From positions 124,001 to 188,000 of the forward strand of contig NZ_CANKYS010000006.1 of NCBI RefSeq assembly GCF_947488025.1: 64,000 nt of DNA. The letters are read 5' to 3'. This document shows positions 8,382 to 17,853 of this stretch, one piece after another. Source of the DNA: an uncultured Nocardioides sp. Its GTDB lineage: Bacteria > Actinomycetota > Actinomycetes > Propionibacteriales > Nocardioidaceae. The translations under genes were made by a program, and so were the position numbers. The first letter of the stretch is position 1. Each line of letters opens with the position of its first letter. A model generated the notes under the pieces. That model made no database searches. It saw nothing but the letters and a program-made list of their open reading frames with translations, and was not told the DNA's origin.

Positions 8382-9891
8382 TGGCGGCGACGAGCGCCTG
8401 GGCGGAGTCGCTGCGGTCGATCAGCTCCCCGACGTGGGCCCTGGTGCCGCGGAGCGGGTCGATGGTCGGCACCCGCTGGAGCGACTCACGGCCGGGCAGG
8501 TCGAAGATCACCGAGTCCCACGACGCGGCGGCGACCGAGTCGGCGTACTTGTCGAGGCACCGGCCGCGGAAGTAGGCGCGGGTGTCCGCCGGCGGGTCGT
8601 GCATGGCCGCCTCGATGGTGGCGTCGTCCAGCAGCCGCTCGATGCGGCCGGCCGCGGCGAGGCGGTGGTAGAGCCCCTTGTCGGGACGTACGTCGGCGTA
8701 CTGCAGGTCGATGAGGTGCAGCTTGGCGTCGTCCCAGTCGAGGTCGTCGCGGTCGCGGTACTGGTTGAGCAGCTTGAGCTTGGCGACCCAGTCGAGCTCG
8801 GTGGCGCACTCCATCGGGTCGCGCTCGAGGCGGGTCAGCACCGACTCCCACCGCGCGAGGACGTCGACCGTCTGCTCGTCGGCGTCGGCGCCGTAGCGGT
8901 CCTCGACGTACTTCCTGGCCAGGTCGAGGTACTCCAGCTGCAGCTGCACGGCGGTGAGCCGTCGCCCGTCGCGCAGGGTGACGAGGTGGCGCAGCGTCGG
9001 GTCGTGCGAGACGTCGCGCAGCGCCTTGACGGCCCCCTCGACGCTCAGGTCGCGGTCGACGAAGCCGTCCTCGATCATCGCGAGCACCAACGCGGTGGTG
9101 CCGGACTTGAGGTAGATGGAGACCTCGGCGAGGTTGGCGTCGCCGAGGATGACGTGGAGGCGCCGGTAGAGAGCCGGGTCGGCGTGCGGCTCGTCGCGGG
9201 TGTTGATGATCGGCCGCTTGAGGGTCGTCTCCAGCCCCACCTCGACCTCGAAGTAGTCCGCGCGCTGGCTGATCTGGAAGCCCCGCTCCGGGGTGGTGTC
9301 GCGGCCGTCCTGCCCGATGCCGACCCGCCCTGCTCCGGTGACCACCTGCCGGGACACGAAGAACGGGGTGAGGTGCCGCACGATCTCGGCGAACGGCGTC
9401 GAGCGCCGCATCAGGTAGTTCTCGTGGGCGCCGTAGGACGCGCCCTTGTTGTCGGTGTTGTTCTTGTAGAGCACGATCGGCGTGCTGCCGGGCACCTGCG
9501 CCGCCATCCGCGACGCGTCGAGCATCACCTGCTCCCCCGCCTTCTCCCAGCGGACCACGTCGAGCGGTGTCGTCACCTCCGGCGAGGAGTACTCCGGGTG
9601 GGCGTGGTCGACGTAGAGCCGCGCGCCGTTGGTCAGGATGACGTTGGCGAGGCCGAGGTCCTCGTCGGTGAGCTGGCTCGGGTCGGCCACCTGGCGGGCC
9701 ATGTCGAAGCCGCGCGCGTCACGCAGCGGGGACTCCTCCTCGAAGTCCCACCGCGCCCGCCGGGCCTTCACCGTCGAGCTGGCGTAGGCGTTGACGATCT
9801 GCGAGGACGCGACCATCGGGTTGGCCGACGGCTGGCCCTGCACCGAGATGCCGTACTCGACCTCCGTGCCCATCACGCGTCGTACGCTCAT
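8371..9891 (-). CDS. dop: Pup deamidase/depupylase Dop
   Basis: Dop deamidates the C-terminal Gln of Pup and also removes Pup from conjugates. The 506-aa protein begins [16 protein letters not shown], with the E-x-E-Y-G metal-binding motif shared with PafA. The stretch [33 protein letters not shown], around residues 30-65, fits the Dop-loop that PafA lacks. Other shared blocks are [16 protein letters not shown] and [15 protein letters not shown] start it at the ATG at 9891 because the family begins there; the open frame continues to 9948 with unrelated sequence. It diverges from the methyltransferase at 9969. Confidence 0.96.
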   Translation of the reverse strand: MSVRRVMGTEVEYGISVQGQPSANPMVASSQIVNAYASSTVKARRARWDFEEESPLRDARGFDMARQVADPSQLTDEDLGLANVILTNGARLYVDHAHPEYSSPEVTTPLDVVRWEKAGEQVMLDASRMAAQVPGSTPIVLYKNNTDNKGASYGAHENYLMRRSTPFAEIVRHLTPFFVSRQVVTGAGRVGIGQDGRDTTPERGFQISQRADYFEVEVGLETTLKRPIINTRDEPHADPALYRRLHVILGDANLAEVSIYLKSGTTALVLAMIEDGFVDRDLSVEGAVKALRDVSHDPTLRHLVTLRDGRRLTAVQLQLEYLDLARKYVEDRYGADADEQTVDVLARWESVLTRLERDPMECATELDWVAKLKLLNQYRDRDDLDWDDAKLHLIDLQYADVRPDKGLYHRLAAAGRIERLLDDATIEAAMHDPPADTRAYFRGRCLDKYADSVAAASWDSVIFDLPGRESLQRVPTIDPLRGTRAHVGELIDRSDSAQALVAAITR

Positions 9892-9968
9892 CCGGGGCCC
9901 CCGCCGTGTTGTTCGAGGGAGGAGCGCAGCGGGGGACGCGAAGAACACTGCGGGGTGGAGGTCATGCG

Positions 9969-10592
9969 GTGAGCCTACGGGTGTGGGACGAGCGAGTGCT
10001 GCCGCGACTGACCGACCGGGCGCTGCGTGGGCACGAGGTGGGCGAGCTGCGCGCGGCCGCCTGCGCCGGGCTGACCGGCCGCGTGCTCGAGATCGGCTTC
10101 GGCAGCGGGCTCAACGTCCGCTGGTATCCCCCGGACGTCACGTCCGTGACGGCGATCGAGCCCTCGGACGTCGGCTGGGAGCTGTCCGAGCCGCGACGTT
10201 CGCGCAGCGCCGTACCCATCCAGCGCGCCGGGCTCGACGGACAACGTCTCGACCTGCCGGACGACTCGCACGACAGCGCGCTGGTGACGTTCAGCCTGTG
10301 CACGATCCCCGACCCGCTGGAGGCCCTGCGTGAGGCCAGGCGGGTGGTGCGTCAGGGCGGTCGGCTGCACGCGCTCGAGCACGGCATCGCGCCCGAGGAG
10401 TCCGTACGTCGCTGGCAGCGGCGCATCGAACCTCCGTGGGGCGCGGTCGCCGGCGGGTGTCACCTCACGCGCGACATGCCTGCCCTGCTGGAGTCAGTGG
10501 GGTGGCGCGTGGAGCACCGCGAGCAGGACTACCTGGCCGGACCGGCCCTCGCCCGCCCGTGGACGTATGTCTACCGGCTGGTCGCCGGCTGA
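9969..10592 (+). CDS. class I SAM-dependent methyltransferase
   Basis: Likely small-molecule or lipid methyltransferase. The 207-aa protein has motif [14 protein letters not shown] (residues about 38-50), an acidic motif II region (VTAIEPSD), [42 protein letters not shown] covering motifs III and IV, and a C-terminal [18 protein letters not shown]. The GTG at 9969 has GGAGGT 6 nt upstream. It is divergent from dop with 77 bp between. The overall pattern resembles the UbiE/METTL7-like group, but the substrate cannot be inferred. Confidence 0.88.
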   Translation: MSLRVWDERVLPRLTDRALRGHEVGELRAAACAGLTGRVLEIGFGSGLNVRWYPPDVTSVTAIEPSDVGWELSEPRRSRSAVPIQRAGLDGQRLDLPDDSHDSALVTFSLCTIPDPLEALREARRVVRQGGRLHALEHGIAPEESVRRWQRRIEPPWGAVAGGCHLTRDMPALLESVGWRVEHREQDYLAGPALARPWTYVYRLVAG

Positions 10593-10622
10593 CGCCACGA
10601 GCAGGCAGGGCGTCGAGAGCGG

Positions 10623-10700
10623 TCAGCGCCCGCGGCGGAGGAACCCGGCGAGGAACAGCACGATGACGACGATGACGACGATGATCAGAATGGTTCGCAT
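10623..10700 (-). CDS. possible 25-aa single-span membrane peptide
   Basis: A short minus-strand frame encodes MRTILIIVVIVVIVLFLAGF followed by LRRGR: a near-perfect hydrophobic helix with a positively charged end, the shape of many small actinobacterial membrane peptides. There is no strong ribosome site. Part of the DNA is a GAT/GAC trinucleotide run, so the hydrophobic reading could be partly an accident of that repeat. Confidence 0.4.
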   Translation of the reverse strand: MRTILIIVVIVVIVLFLAGFLRRGR

Positions 10701-10758
10701 CCGGCCAACCTAGTGCTCGAGCCGTGCCGGCAACTCCTCCGGAGGGGTGTCGCGCGCG

Positions 10759-11145
10759 TCAGTCGTGTCGGCGCGGACCGTTGACCGCCGAGGCGTGGGC
10801 GGCGTTGACGCCGGCGATGCCCAACCACGCCACGATGACGGCAGGGAGGCCGTTGTCCGTGGCGACCATCGGCACGATCGTGATCGGGACCCCGACGCCG
10901 ACCGAGATCACGCCCAGGACGAACTGCCGGATTCGTCCGCCCTCTGTGCCAGCCGTACGACGCTGCTGCAGCTCGCCGCGTTCGGCGGCCCGCCGCTCCA
11001 CCGCCCGCTCGATCCTCTCGGCGAAGCCGTCCACGAGCTCGGCGTCGTAGCGGGCGCCGAGCTCGCGGCGGGCGGCGAGGGCGGCCTCGATGTCGCCGTG
11101 GCCGAGGTCGTCCTCGCGTCCCATCGCGCGCTCCGGTCCGGTCAC
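10759..11145 (-). CDS. membrane protein coupled to arc
   Basis: Unrecognised 128-aa protein: a polar, helix-rich N-terminal half ([43 protein letters not shown]), then two hydrophobic segments ([21 protein letters not shown] and [17 protein letters not shown]). The layout, a charged cytosolic helix followed by two spans, is typical of small actinobacterial membrane proteins with 2TM tails. Its GTG start overlaps the arc stop by 4 nt, so it is probably translated with arc; an internal ATG at 11124 is an alternative. Function unknown. Confidence 0.75.
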   Translation of the reverse strand: MTGPERAMGREDDLGHGDIEAALAARRELGARYDAELVDGFAERIERAVERRAAERGELQQRRTAGTEGGRIRQFVLGVISVGVGVPITIVPMVATDNGLPAVIVAWLGIAGVNAAHASAVNGPRRHD

Positions 11146-12887
11146 AGGTATTGGCCGGTGTTGGCGACCGTGTCGATCGACCGTCCCGGCTCGGTGCCCT
11201 GCTTGCCCGTGATCAGCGTGCGGATGAAGACGATGCGCTCACCCTTCTTGCCCGAGATCCGCGCCCAGTCGTCGGGGTTGGTGGTGTTGGGCAGGTCCTC
11301 GTTCTCCTTGAACTCGTCCACGCACGCCTGGAGCATGTGCTGGACCCGCAGTCCACGCTGCGCCGGGTTGAGGTCGCTGTCGAGGAAGTCCTTGATCGCC
11401 ATCTTCTTGGCGCGGTCGACGATGTTCTGGATCATCGCGCCCGAGTTGAAGTCCTTGAAGTAGAGGACCTCCTTGTCACCGTTGGCGTAGGTCACCTCGA
11501 GGAAGCGGTTCTCCTCCGACTCGGTGTACATCCGCTCCACGGTCGCGCGGATCATCGCGTTGACGGTGGCGGTGCGGTCCTGGCCGAACTCGGCGAGGTC
11601 CTCTGCGTGCAGGGGCAGGGTCGGGGTGAGGTACTTGGAGAAGATGTCGCGCGCCGACTCGGCGTCGGGGCGCTCGATCTTGATCTTCACGTCGAGGCGA
11701 CCCGGACGCAGGATGGCGGGGTCGATCATGTCCTCGCGGTTGGACGCACCGATCACGAGGACGTTCTCGAGCGCCTCGACACCGTCGATCTCGCTCAGCA
11801 GCTGGGGCACGATCGTGTTCTCCACGTCGGAGGAGACGCCGGATCCGCGCGTGCGGAAGAGCGAGTCCATCTCGTCGAAGAACACGATGACCGGGGTGCC
11901 GAGCGACGCCTTCTCGCGCGCCCGCTGGAAGACCAGGCGGATGTGGCGCTCGGTCTCGCCGACGTACTTGTTGAGCAGCTCGGGACCCTTGATGTTGAGG
12001 AAGTAGGACTTCCCCGACGCGCCGGTGCGCTCGGCGACCTTCTTGGCCAGCGAGTTCGCGACGGCCTTGGCGATCAGCGTCTTGCCGCACCCGGGCGGAC
12101 CGTAGAGCAGCACGCCCTTCGGCGGCTTCAGCTCGTGGTCCTTGAACAGGTCGGGGTGCAGGTAGGGCAGCTCGACGGCGTCGCGGATGGCGTCGATCTG
12201 GGTGGTGAGGCCGCCGATCTGCGTGTAGTCGATGTCGGGCACCTCCTCCAGCACCAGCTCCTCGACCTCCGACTTCGGCACGACCTCGTAGACGTAGCCG
12301 GCGCGGGTGTCGAGCAGCAGCGAGTCGCCGGCCCGGATCGTGACGTCCTCGGCGCACAGCGGCTCCGCGAGGCGTACGACGCGCTCCTCGTCGGCGTTGG
12401 CGATCACCAGCGCCCGCTCGCCGTCGGCGAGGATCTCCTTGAGCATGACGACCTCGCCGACCTGCTCGAAGTCGAGGGCGGCGACCACGTTGAGCGCCTC
12501 GTTGAGCATGACCTCCTGCCCGCGGACGAGGCCGTCGAGCTCCACGGCCGGGCTCACGCTGACGCGCAGCTTGCGACCGCCGGTGAAGACGTCGACGGAG
12601 TCGTCGTCGTTGCGCCCGAGGAACGTGCCGAACCCGGCCGGCGGCTGCGCCAGGCGGTCGACCTCCTCCTTGAGCGTCGTGATCTGGTCACGGGCGTCGC
12701 GCAGCGTCTGGGCGAGCCGCTCGTTCTGGCTCGAGATGGCAGCGAGGGATCGTTGCGCGTCGGCCAGGCGGGTCTCCAGCCCCCGCGACTGACCGGGCAG
12801 GTCCTCGAGACGGCGGCGCAGGTCGGTGACCTCGGCCTCCAGGTAGCGCACCTGGGTGGCAAGTTGCTCACGTGTCGGCTCAGACAT
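11142..12887 (-). CDS. arc: proteasomal AAA ATPase ARC/Mpa
   Basis: ARC (Mpa) is the hexameric unfoldase that recognises Pup and feeds substrates to the 20S core. The 581-aa protein has an N-terminal coiled coil (about residues 5-80), OB-fold interdomain (about 85-230), and an AAA domain with Walker A GPPGCGKT and Walker [11 protein letters not shown]. It ends in GQYL, the penultimate-Tyr tail that opens the PrcA gate. ATG 12887 has AGGAGGT 5 nt upstream; the frame runs on to 12911 without support. The next gene downstream overlaps by 4 nt. Dop follows on the same strand beyond the inserted small genes. Confidence 0.96.
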   Translation of the reverse strand: MSEPTREQLATQVRYLEAEVTDLRRRLEDLPGQSRGLETRLADAQRSLAAISSQNERLAQTLRDARDQITTLKEEVDRLAQPPAGFGTFLGRNDDDSVDVFTGGRKLRVSVSPAVELDGLVRGQEVMLNEALNVVAALDFEQVGEVVMLKEILADGERALVIANADEERVVRLAEPLCAEDVTIRAGDSLLLDTRAGYVYEVVPKSEVEELVLEEVPDIDYTQIGGLTTQIDAIRDAVELPYLHPDLFKDHELKPPKGVLLYGPPGCGKTLIAKAVANSLAKKVAERTGASGKSYFLNIKGPELLNKYVGETERHIRLVFQRAREKASLGTPVIVFFDEMDSLFRTRGSGVSSDVENTIVPQLLSEIDGVEALENVLVIGASNREDMIDPAILRPGRLDVKIKIERPDAESARDIFSKYLTPTLPLHAEDLAEFGQDRTATVNAMIRATVERMYTESEENRFLEVTYANGDKEVLYFKDFNSGAMIQNIVDRAKKMAIKDFLDSDLNPAQRGLRVQHMLQACVDEFKENEDLPNTTNPDDWARISGKKGERIVFIRTLITGKQGTEPGRSIDTVANTGQYL

Positions 12888-12907
12888 CTCGCACCTCCTG
12901 CCACATG

Positions 12908-12913
12908 ACACTA
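12908..12913 (-). promoter_or_regulatory. probable -10 box for arc
   Basis: TAGTGT on the minus strand, 20 nt before the arc ATG, giving a short leader that carries AGGAGGT. A CATGGATCCATG palindrome lies immediately upstream (12916-12927). Confidence 0.45.
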
Positions 12914-12986
12914 CTCATGGATCCATGGGACGGAAGTGGATATCTCGCTGTGTTGGTCACCGTTTCGCAACTCTGGCGTCGGCTGG

Positions 12987-13022
12987 GCGCCATGTCCCGC
13001 GCCATGTCCCGCGCCATGTCCC
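12987..13022. repeat. three 12-bp tandem repeats
   Basis: Three perfect copies of GCGCCATGTCCC between the 3' end of the GrpB-family gene and the arc promoter region. Not in a gene; no function seen. Confidence 0.9.
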
Positions 13023-13025
13023 GCA

Positions 13026-13565
13026 TCAGGCGCCGTTGAGCCGCCGGATCGCGTCGAGCTCGGCCTGGGTGAGCTCGCCCGACGCCTCGAGCACCTGCTG
13101 CAGCACCGCGGACTTCCCGGCGAGGTAGGTGTCGATGTCCATGGCGGGGTTGGCCGCCAGCGCGCGCTTCACCGCGGCGTACGCCTCACGCAGGTCGTCG
13201 CGCGACCTCAGCACGTCCCGTACGGCGAGGTGGTTGCGCACGTTCGCGGTGCCGGCCACGCACACGTAGACGTTGCGTCGCGGCCCGTCGGGCGCGTGGA
13301 ACGCCTCCCGACCGGTGACCCCGAGGTCGCCACGATGGACGTAGCCGACCCCCTCCAGGGCCGCGATCGCCTGGGGGACGTCGTGTGCGTCGACGATGAC
13401 GTCGACGTCGAGGACCGGCTTGGCCGCCAGCCCCGGCACCGACGTCGAGCCGACGTGCTCGACCCTGGCCGAGGCCACGTCGGCGAGCGCCATGCGCAGC
13501 ACGGTCGCCACCTTGTCGAACTGCTCGGCCCAGCGCGGGGACCAGTCGACGACCTCGATGCTCAC
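13026..13565 (-). CDS. GrpB/DUF204-type nucleotidyltransferase-like protein
   Basis: GrpB-family proteins resemble nucleotidyltransferases; none is well characterised. The 179-aa product has the family marks VSIEVVDWSPRWAEQF, VEHVGSTSVPGLAAKPVLDVDVIV (the HxGSTSVPGLxAKPxxD core) and a C-terminal AYAAVKRALA...YLAGKSAVLQQVLE. The GTG start at 13565 overlaps the trmI stop by 4 nt, so it is translationally coupled to trmI. The open frame extends upstream over trmI in a shadow frame, which I discard. Confidence 0.9.
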   Translation of the reverse strand: MSIEVVDWSPRWAEQFDKVATVLRMALADVASARVEHVGSTSVPGLAAKPVLDVDVIVDAHDVPQAIAALEGVGYVHRGDLGVTGREAFHAPDGPRRNVYVCVAGTANVRNHLAVRDVLRSRDDLREAYAAVKRALAANPAMDIDTYLAGKSAVLQQVLEASGELTQAELDAIRRLNGA

Positions 13566-14533
13566 CCGTCGGTCTGGTCGAGCTCGGCGGGCTCCGGTGC
13601 AGGTACGTCGGCCGGGCGGGGGCCCGTGTAGTCGGGACCGTAGGCGCCGGGAGCGGGGCGACGGGTCTTGCGCGGCGGCTTCTCCCCCGGCGCCATCCGC
13701 CGCGCGGTGACGAGGAAGGCGGTATGGCCGATCATCTTGTGGCCCGGGCGCACCGCGAGGCCCTCGACGTGCCAGTCGCGCACCAGCGACTCCCACGGCT
13801 GGGGCTCGGTGAAGCCGCCGTGCACCCGCAGGGTCTCCACGACCCGGGACAGCTGCGTCGTGGTGGCGACGTAGGCGCAGACGATGCCGCCGGGCACGAG
13901 CGCGTCGGCGACCGCGTCGATGCAGTTCCACGGGTCCAGCATGTCGAGGATGACGCGATCGACCTGACCCTCGAGCGCGGGCAGACCCTCCTTGAGGTCG
14001 CCGAGCCGCAGGTCCCAGGCCGGGTGGGTCTGGCCCTCGGGGGCGGAGAAGAACTGGTGCACGTTGCGCCGGGCGACGTCCGCGAACTCCTCACGGAGCT
14101 CGAAAGAGGTCACCCGGCCCCACGGGCCGACGGCGCGCAGCAGCGAGCAGGTCAGCGCACCCGAGCCGGCCCCGGCCTCGACGACCCGTGCACCGGGGTA
14201 GATGTCGGCCAGCGCCACGATCTGGGCGGCATCCTTCGGGTAGACCACGGCCGCCCCGCGCGGCATGGAGACCACGAACTCGTTGAGCAGCGGGCGGAAG
14301 ACGAGGTACTGGCCGCCCGCCGAGGAGACGAGCGTGAAGCCCTCCTCGCGGCCGATCATGTCGTCGTGGTCGAGGTGACCCTTGTTGGAGAAGAACCGCT
14401 TGCCCGCGACGAGCTCGAAGTTGTGCTTGCGCCCCTTGTTGTCGACCAGGCGGACCCACTCGCCCTCACGCAGGGGGCCGCGGTGGACGCCGGACCAGGC
14501 CTCGGCGGGGACGTCGGGAGAAGGCTCGGACAT
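13562..14533 (-). CDS. trmI: tRNA (adenine-58-N1)-methyltransferase TrmI
   Basis: TrmI methylates N1 of A58 in the T-loop of tRNAs. The 323-aa protein has the N-terminal beta-domain (GEWVRLVDNKGRKHNFELVAGKRFFSNKGHLDHDDMIG) and a Rossmann domain with the SAM loop VVEAGAGSGALTCSLLRAVGP. The family segment VDRVILDMLDPWNCID follows, then a Pro-rich tail after about residue 280. Only the core is needed for catalysis. Transcription is probably leaderless. The neighbouring RecB-like gene beyond the M50 protease matches the order known in mycobacteria. Confidence 0.94.
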   Translation of the reverse strand: MSEPSPDVPAEAWSGVHRGPLREGEWVRLVDNKGRKHNFELVAGKRFFSNKGHLDHDDMIGREEGFTLVSSAGGQYLVFRPLLNEFVVSMPRGAAVVYPKDAAQIVALADIYPGARVVEAGAGSGALTCSLLRAVGPWGRVTSFELREEFADVARRNVHQFFSAPEGQTHPAWDLRLGDLKEGLPALEGQVDRVILDMLDPWNCIDAVADALVPGGIVCAYVATTTQLSRVVETLRVHGGFTEPQPWESLVRDWHVEGLAVRPGHKMIGHTAFLVTARRMAPGEKPPRKTRRPAPGAYGPDYTGPRPADVPAPEPAELDQTDG

Positions 14534-14540
14534 GGCGCGA

Positions 14541-14546
14541 ACCCTA
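14541..14546 (-). promoter_or_regulatory. leaderless promoter -10 box, trmI
   Basis: TAGGGT on the minus strand, 7 nt before the trmI ATG; no Shine-Dalgarno. Confidence 0.6.
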
Positions 14547-14568
14547 GTATCGCGACCCGCGATTTCCC

Positions 14569-15738
14569 TCAGCGGCGAGCGTTGTCGCGGAAGGCCCGGT
14601 CGACGTCAGCGGTCGACAGGACGCCGTAGATCCGGCCGTCGGCCTCGACCAGGAGGTACTCCTCCGCCGGACGTCGGCTGATGGCGAGGATGAGGTCCTC
14701 CCCCGCGACCGTGGCGGGCAGCGTCAGACCCTCCTCCATCGTGCGCGCGACCGCCGAGACGGCCACCCACGGACGACGCTCCGCTGGCATGGCGGTCACG
14801 GCCGCCTCGCTGACGATGCCCACAGGAGTGCCGTCGGGGGTCACGGTGACGATGCTGCCGGCCTGTGCCTCCTGCGCGCGGCGTACGGCCTCGGCCAGCG
14901 GCAGGTCCTCGGGGACGGTGAGCGTACGCCGGGCGAGGGGCCGCGCGACCAGGGCGGGGAGCCGTTGCCGGAGCCTGGCGTGGGCCATCGCCGCCGTCGC
15001 CCCGCTCCACAGGAACAGCCCGAGGATGAAGACGAGGACGAGGTCGAGGATCGTCGGCGGCTCGCCGATGACGCGCTCCTGGACGAGCGGCCAGGCGAGC
15101 AGCGCCAGGGCGGTGATCCGGCCGCCCCAGCCGGCGACGATGCTGCCGCGGTGCTGGTCGCCGGAGGCGCCCCAGACCAGCGCCTTGAGCACGCGTCCGC
15201 CGTCGAGCGGCAGGCCCGGGACGAGGTTGAGCACGCCGATGAGCAGGTTGGCCCCGGCCAGGAGGAGCATCGCCTCGCGGACGAGACCGTCGGACATCAC
15301 GTAGGCCACGGCACCGGCTGCAGCACCGACCGCGATCGAGGTGAGCGGGCCGACGACGGCGATCCAGAACTCGTGCCGCGGTCGCCTGGACTGCCCGTCG
15401 ACCTCCGTCATGCCGCCGAGGAAGTGCAGCGTGATCGAGTTGACGCCGTAGCCGAGCCGCTTGGCGACGACGGCGTGCGAGGCCTCGTGGAGCAGCACCG
15501 ACAGGTAGAGCACGACGGCGAAGGCGAAGCCGGCGACGTACTTCCAGAACCCGAGGCCCGGCTGGGCCGCCTCGATGCGCGGGCCGAAGATCAGCGAGAT
15601 CAGCGCGGCGACGACGAACCACGAGGTGGTGATGAGCACGTCGATCCCGACGATCGACCCGATCCGGATCGTGCCCCGGGCGCGCGGCGCCGACCGCCGC
15701 GGTCCGTCGGCATCGGCTGGATCGGTCGGGTCGGCCAC
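14569..15738 (-). CDS. M50 site-2 protease family protein with CBS pair
   Basis: Intramembrane zinc metalloprotease-like protein. The 389-aa product has about six membrane spans, the zinc-binding HEASH (HExxH) in the span ending VVLYLSVLLHEASHAVVAKRLGYG, and the third ligand motif NLVPGLPLDGGRVL. The C-terminal 130 residues form two CBS motifs (SIVTVTPDGTPVGIVSEAAV and YLLVEADGRIYGVLSTADVDRAF), which sense adenine nucleotides in other proteins. This is the Rip3-like M50/CBS group, not RseP itself, as no PDZ domain is present. Substrate unknown. Confidence 0.93.
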   Translation of the reverse strand: MADPTDPADADGPRRSAPRARGTIRIGSIVGIDVLITTSWFVVAALISLIFGPRIEAAQPGLGFWKYVAGFAFAVVLYLSVLLHEASHAVVAKRLGYGVNSITLHFLGGMTEVDGQSRRPRHEFWIAVVGPLTSIAVGAAAGAVAYVMSDGLVREAMLLLAGANLLIGVLNLVPGLPLDGGRVLKALVWGASGDQHRGSIVAGWGGRITALALLAWPLVQERVIGEPPTILDLVLVFILGLFLWSGATAAMAHARLRQRLPALVARPLARRTLTVPEDLPLAEAVRRAQEAQAGSIVTVTPDGTPVGIVSEAAVTAMPAERRPWVAVSAVARTMEEGLTLPATVAGEDLILAISRRPAEEYLLVEADGRIYGVLSTADVDRAFRDNARR

Positions 15739-15744
15739 CAGCCA

Positions 15745-15750
15745 AGCCTA
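15745..15750 (-). promoter_or_regulatory. leaderless promoter -10 box, M50 protease
   Basis: TAGGCT on the minus strand, 6 nt before the GTG at 15738. Confidence 0.55.
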
Positions 15751-15804
15751 GCCAAGGGTCCCGACGGCGACGGCGTGGGCCGAGGCGCTGTCGTACGCCT
15801 CGCC

Positions 15805-15810
15805 TAGGGT
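15805..15810 (+). promoter_or_regulatory. near-leaderless -10 box, RecB-like nuclease
   Basis: TAGGGT, 10 nt before the ATG at 15821; the leader would be only a few nucleotides. Confidence 0.5.
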
Positions 15811-15820
15811 GAACCGCGCC

Positions 15821-16729
15821 ATGACGACCTCCCTCCCCGCACCCGTTCCCGCACCGCCCGAGTCCCCCGCTGAGCGGGTCTCGACGGCGGTGGACGGCGT
15901 CGACGTGCTGGGGGCGATCTCCCCGAGCCGTGCCGGTGACTTCATGGCCTGCCCCTTGATGTACCGCTTCCGCACGATCGACCGCCTGCCCGAGCCGCCG
16001 TCACCCGACGCCGTCCGCGGCACAGTGGTGCACAAGGTGCTGGAGGACCTCTTCGACGCGCCGGCCGTCGACCGCACGCCGCAGCGCGCCCGCGACATGC
16101 TCGTGCCCGCCTGGGAGGGGCTGCTCGAGGCCGAGCCGGGCCTGGCCGAGATGTTCGGTGACGAGGGCCCCGACCTCGCCGCGTGGCTCACCTCGTGCCG
16201 CACCGTTCTCGACCGCTACTTCGACCTCGAGGACCCCCGCCGGCTCGAGCCGGCCGAGCGCGAGCTCTACGTCGAGGCGCTACTCGAGTCCAAGCTCCTG
16301 CTGCGGGGGTTCGTCGACCGGGTCGACGTCGCGCCCGACGGGCGGATCAGGGTGGTCGACTACAAGAGCGGCAAGGCCCCGGGTGAGGGCTACGAAGCCA
16401 AGGCGTTGTTCCAGATGAAGTTCTACGCGCTCGTCCTCTGGCGCCTGCGCGGCGTCGTGCCGTCGGTGCTCCAGCTGGTCTACCTCGGCAACGGCGAGAT
16501 CCTCCGCTACGAGCCTGACGAGGACGACCTCCGCGCCACCGAGCGCAAGGTCGAGGCCGTGTGGCGTGCCATCGAGCTCGCGCGCGAGACCGGCGACTGG
16601 CGCCCGAGCCCCTCGCGCCTGTGCGACTGGTGCTCCTTCCACCAGCACTGCCCGACCAAGGGCGGCACGATCCCACCGCTTCCCGAGCCGGCGACGGCGC
16701 CCCGGTCGCAGGATCAGGGCGTGCCGTAG
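15821..16729 (+). CDS. RecB-family PD-(D/E)XK exonuclease
   Basis: Stand-alone nuclease domain of the RecB/AddB type. The 302-aa protein shows ISPSRAGDFMACPLMYRFRTID (first cluster Cys), HKVLEDLF, a catalytic VDYKSGKAPG (D-x-K pattern) and a C-terminal cysteine cluster CDWCSFHQHCP that with the first Cys should hold a 4Fe-4S cluster. I start at ATG 15821; a GTG at 15809 is an alternative. It overlaps the oppF 3' end by 16 nt on the opposite strand. Probable role in DNA end processing; its partner is not in the window. Confidence 0.92.
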   Translation: MTTSLPAPVPAPPESPAERVSTAVDGVDVLGAISPSRAGDFMACPLMYRFRTIDRLPEPPSPDAVRGTVVHKVLEDLFDAPAVDRTPQRARDMLVPAWEGLLEAEPGLAEMFGDEGPDLAAWLTSCRTVLDRYFDLEDPRRLEPAERELYVEALLESKLLLRGFVDRVDVAPDGRIRVVDYKSGKAPGEGYEAKALFQMKFYALVLWRLRGVVPSVLQLVYLGNGEILRYEPDEDDLRATERKVEAVWRAIELARETGDWRPSPSRLCDWCSFHQHCPTKGGTIPPLPEPATAPRSQDQGVP

Positions 16730-17853
16730 GCGTCAGGTGGCGGTTGGGGCAGCTCGCGCGGACCGGCGAAGCCCCCGGCGACGAGTGCGGGCTCGACCTC
16801 GTGCGGCTGGATCGCACCGGAGGCGACCTGCTCGGCGTAGTGGCAGGCGACGCGATGTCCGGCAGACGCCCCCGCGACCTCGACGACGCGCAGCTCGGGT
16901 CGGTCGGTGTCGCACAGCGTCTCCTGCCGCCAGGGGCACCGGGTGTGGAAGCGGCAGCCGGTGGGCGGGTTGGCCGGTGAGGGCAGGTCGCCCGAGAGCA
17001 GGATCTGCTCGCGCGAGTCCTCGACCTGGGGGTCCGGGACGGGCACCGCGGACATGAGGGCCCGCGTGTAGGGGTGCAGCGGTACGTCGTACAGCTCGGC
17101 GGCGCCGGACTCCTCGACGAGCCCGCCGAGGTACATCACGCCGATCCGGTCGCTGATGTGGCGCACCACGGCCAGGTCGTGCGCGACGACGAGGTAGGTG
17201 AGGCCGAGCTCGTCCTGCAGGTCCTGGAGCAGGTTGATCACCTGGGCCTGGATGGAGACGTCGAGTGCGCTCACGGGCTCGTCGGCCACGATGAGGTCGG
17301 GCTTGACCGACAGCGCCCGGGCGATGCCGATGCGCTGGCGCTGGCCGCCGGAGAACTCGTGGGGATACTTCGACAGACCTGACGGAGGAAGCCCGACGGC
17401 CGACATCAGCTCGCGGAGCCGGGCCTGGGTGGACGCCTCGTCGGTGTCGAGACCATGGGCGCGCATGCCCTCCACCAGGAGCGACTCCACGGTCTGGCGC
17501 GGGTCGAGGCTGGACAGTGGGTCCTGGAAGACCATCTGGAAGCGCTTGCGCGCACGCCGGAGCTCCTCGCCCTTGAGCGAGGCGATGTCGGTGCCGTCGA
17601 ACACCACCGATCCGGCGGTCGGGGGTTCGAGGTTGAGGATCGCCTTGCCGAGCGTGGACTTGCCGCAACCGGACTCCCCCACCAGCCCGTAGGTCTCACC
17701 GCGGCGGATGGTGAGGTCGACGCCGTCGACGGCGCGGACGTGGCCCACCGTGCGGTCGAAGATCAGCCCGCTCTTGATCGGGAAGTGAACCTCGAGGTCG
17801 CGGACCTCGACCAGCACGTCGGCCTCTCCTGCGGGGTGCGTCTGGTCGGTCAT
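16714..17853 (-). CDS. oppF: oligopeptide ABC transporter ATP-binding protein (OppF type)
   Basis: One of two ATPases that power peptide import. The 379-aa protein has Walker [13 protein letters not shown], signature FSGGQRQRIGIARAL and Walker B LIVADEPVSALDV. The C-terminal oligopeptide/dipeptide extension contains CRFHTRCPWRQETLC (Cys-rich, Fe-S-like in some homologues) and a 60-residue tail. ATG 17853 overlaps the oppD stop by 4 nt. It is the last gene of a five-gene operon (oppABCDF order). Substrate could be peptides, nickel or other solutes; the gene alone does not decide. Confidence 0.93.
   Translation of the reverse strand: MTDQTHPAGEADVLVEVRDLEVHFPIKSGLIFDRTVGHVRAVDGVDLTIRRGETYGLVGESGCGKSTLGKAILNLEPPTAGSVVFDGTDIASLKGEELRRARKRFQMVFQDPLSSLDPRQTVESLLVEGMRAHGLDTDEASTQARLRELMSAVGLPPSGLSKYPHEFSGGQRQRIGIARALSVKPDLIVADEPVSALDVSIQAQVINLLQDLQDELGLTYLVVAHDLAVVRHISDRIGVMYLGGLVEESGAAELYDVPLHPYTRALMSAVPVPDPQVEDSREQILLSGDLPSPANPPTGCRFHTRCPWRQETLCDTDRPELRVVEVAGASAGHRVACHYAEQVASGAIQPHEVEPALVAGGFAGPRELPQPPPDAYGTP

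Noticed and set aside
7234..9972. A 912-codon plus-strand frame over prcB, pup and dop
   Set aside because: Antisense shadow of the proteasome genes; the peptide is low-complexity V, G, D, R.
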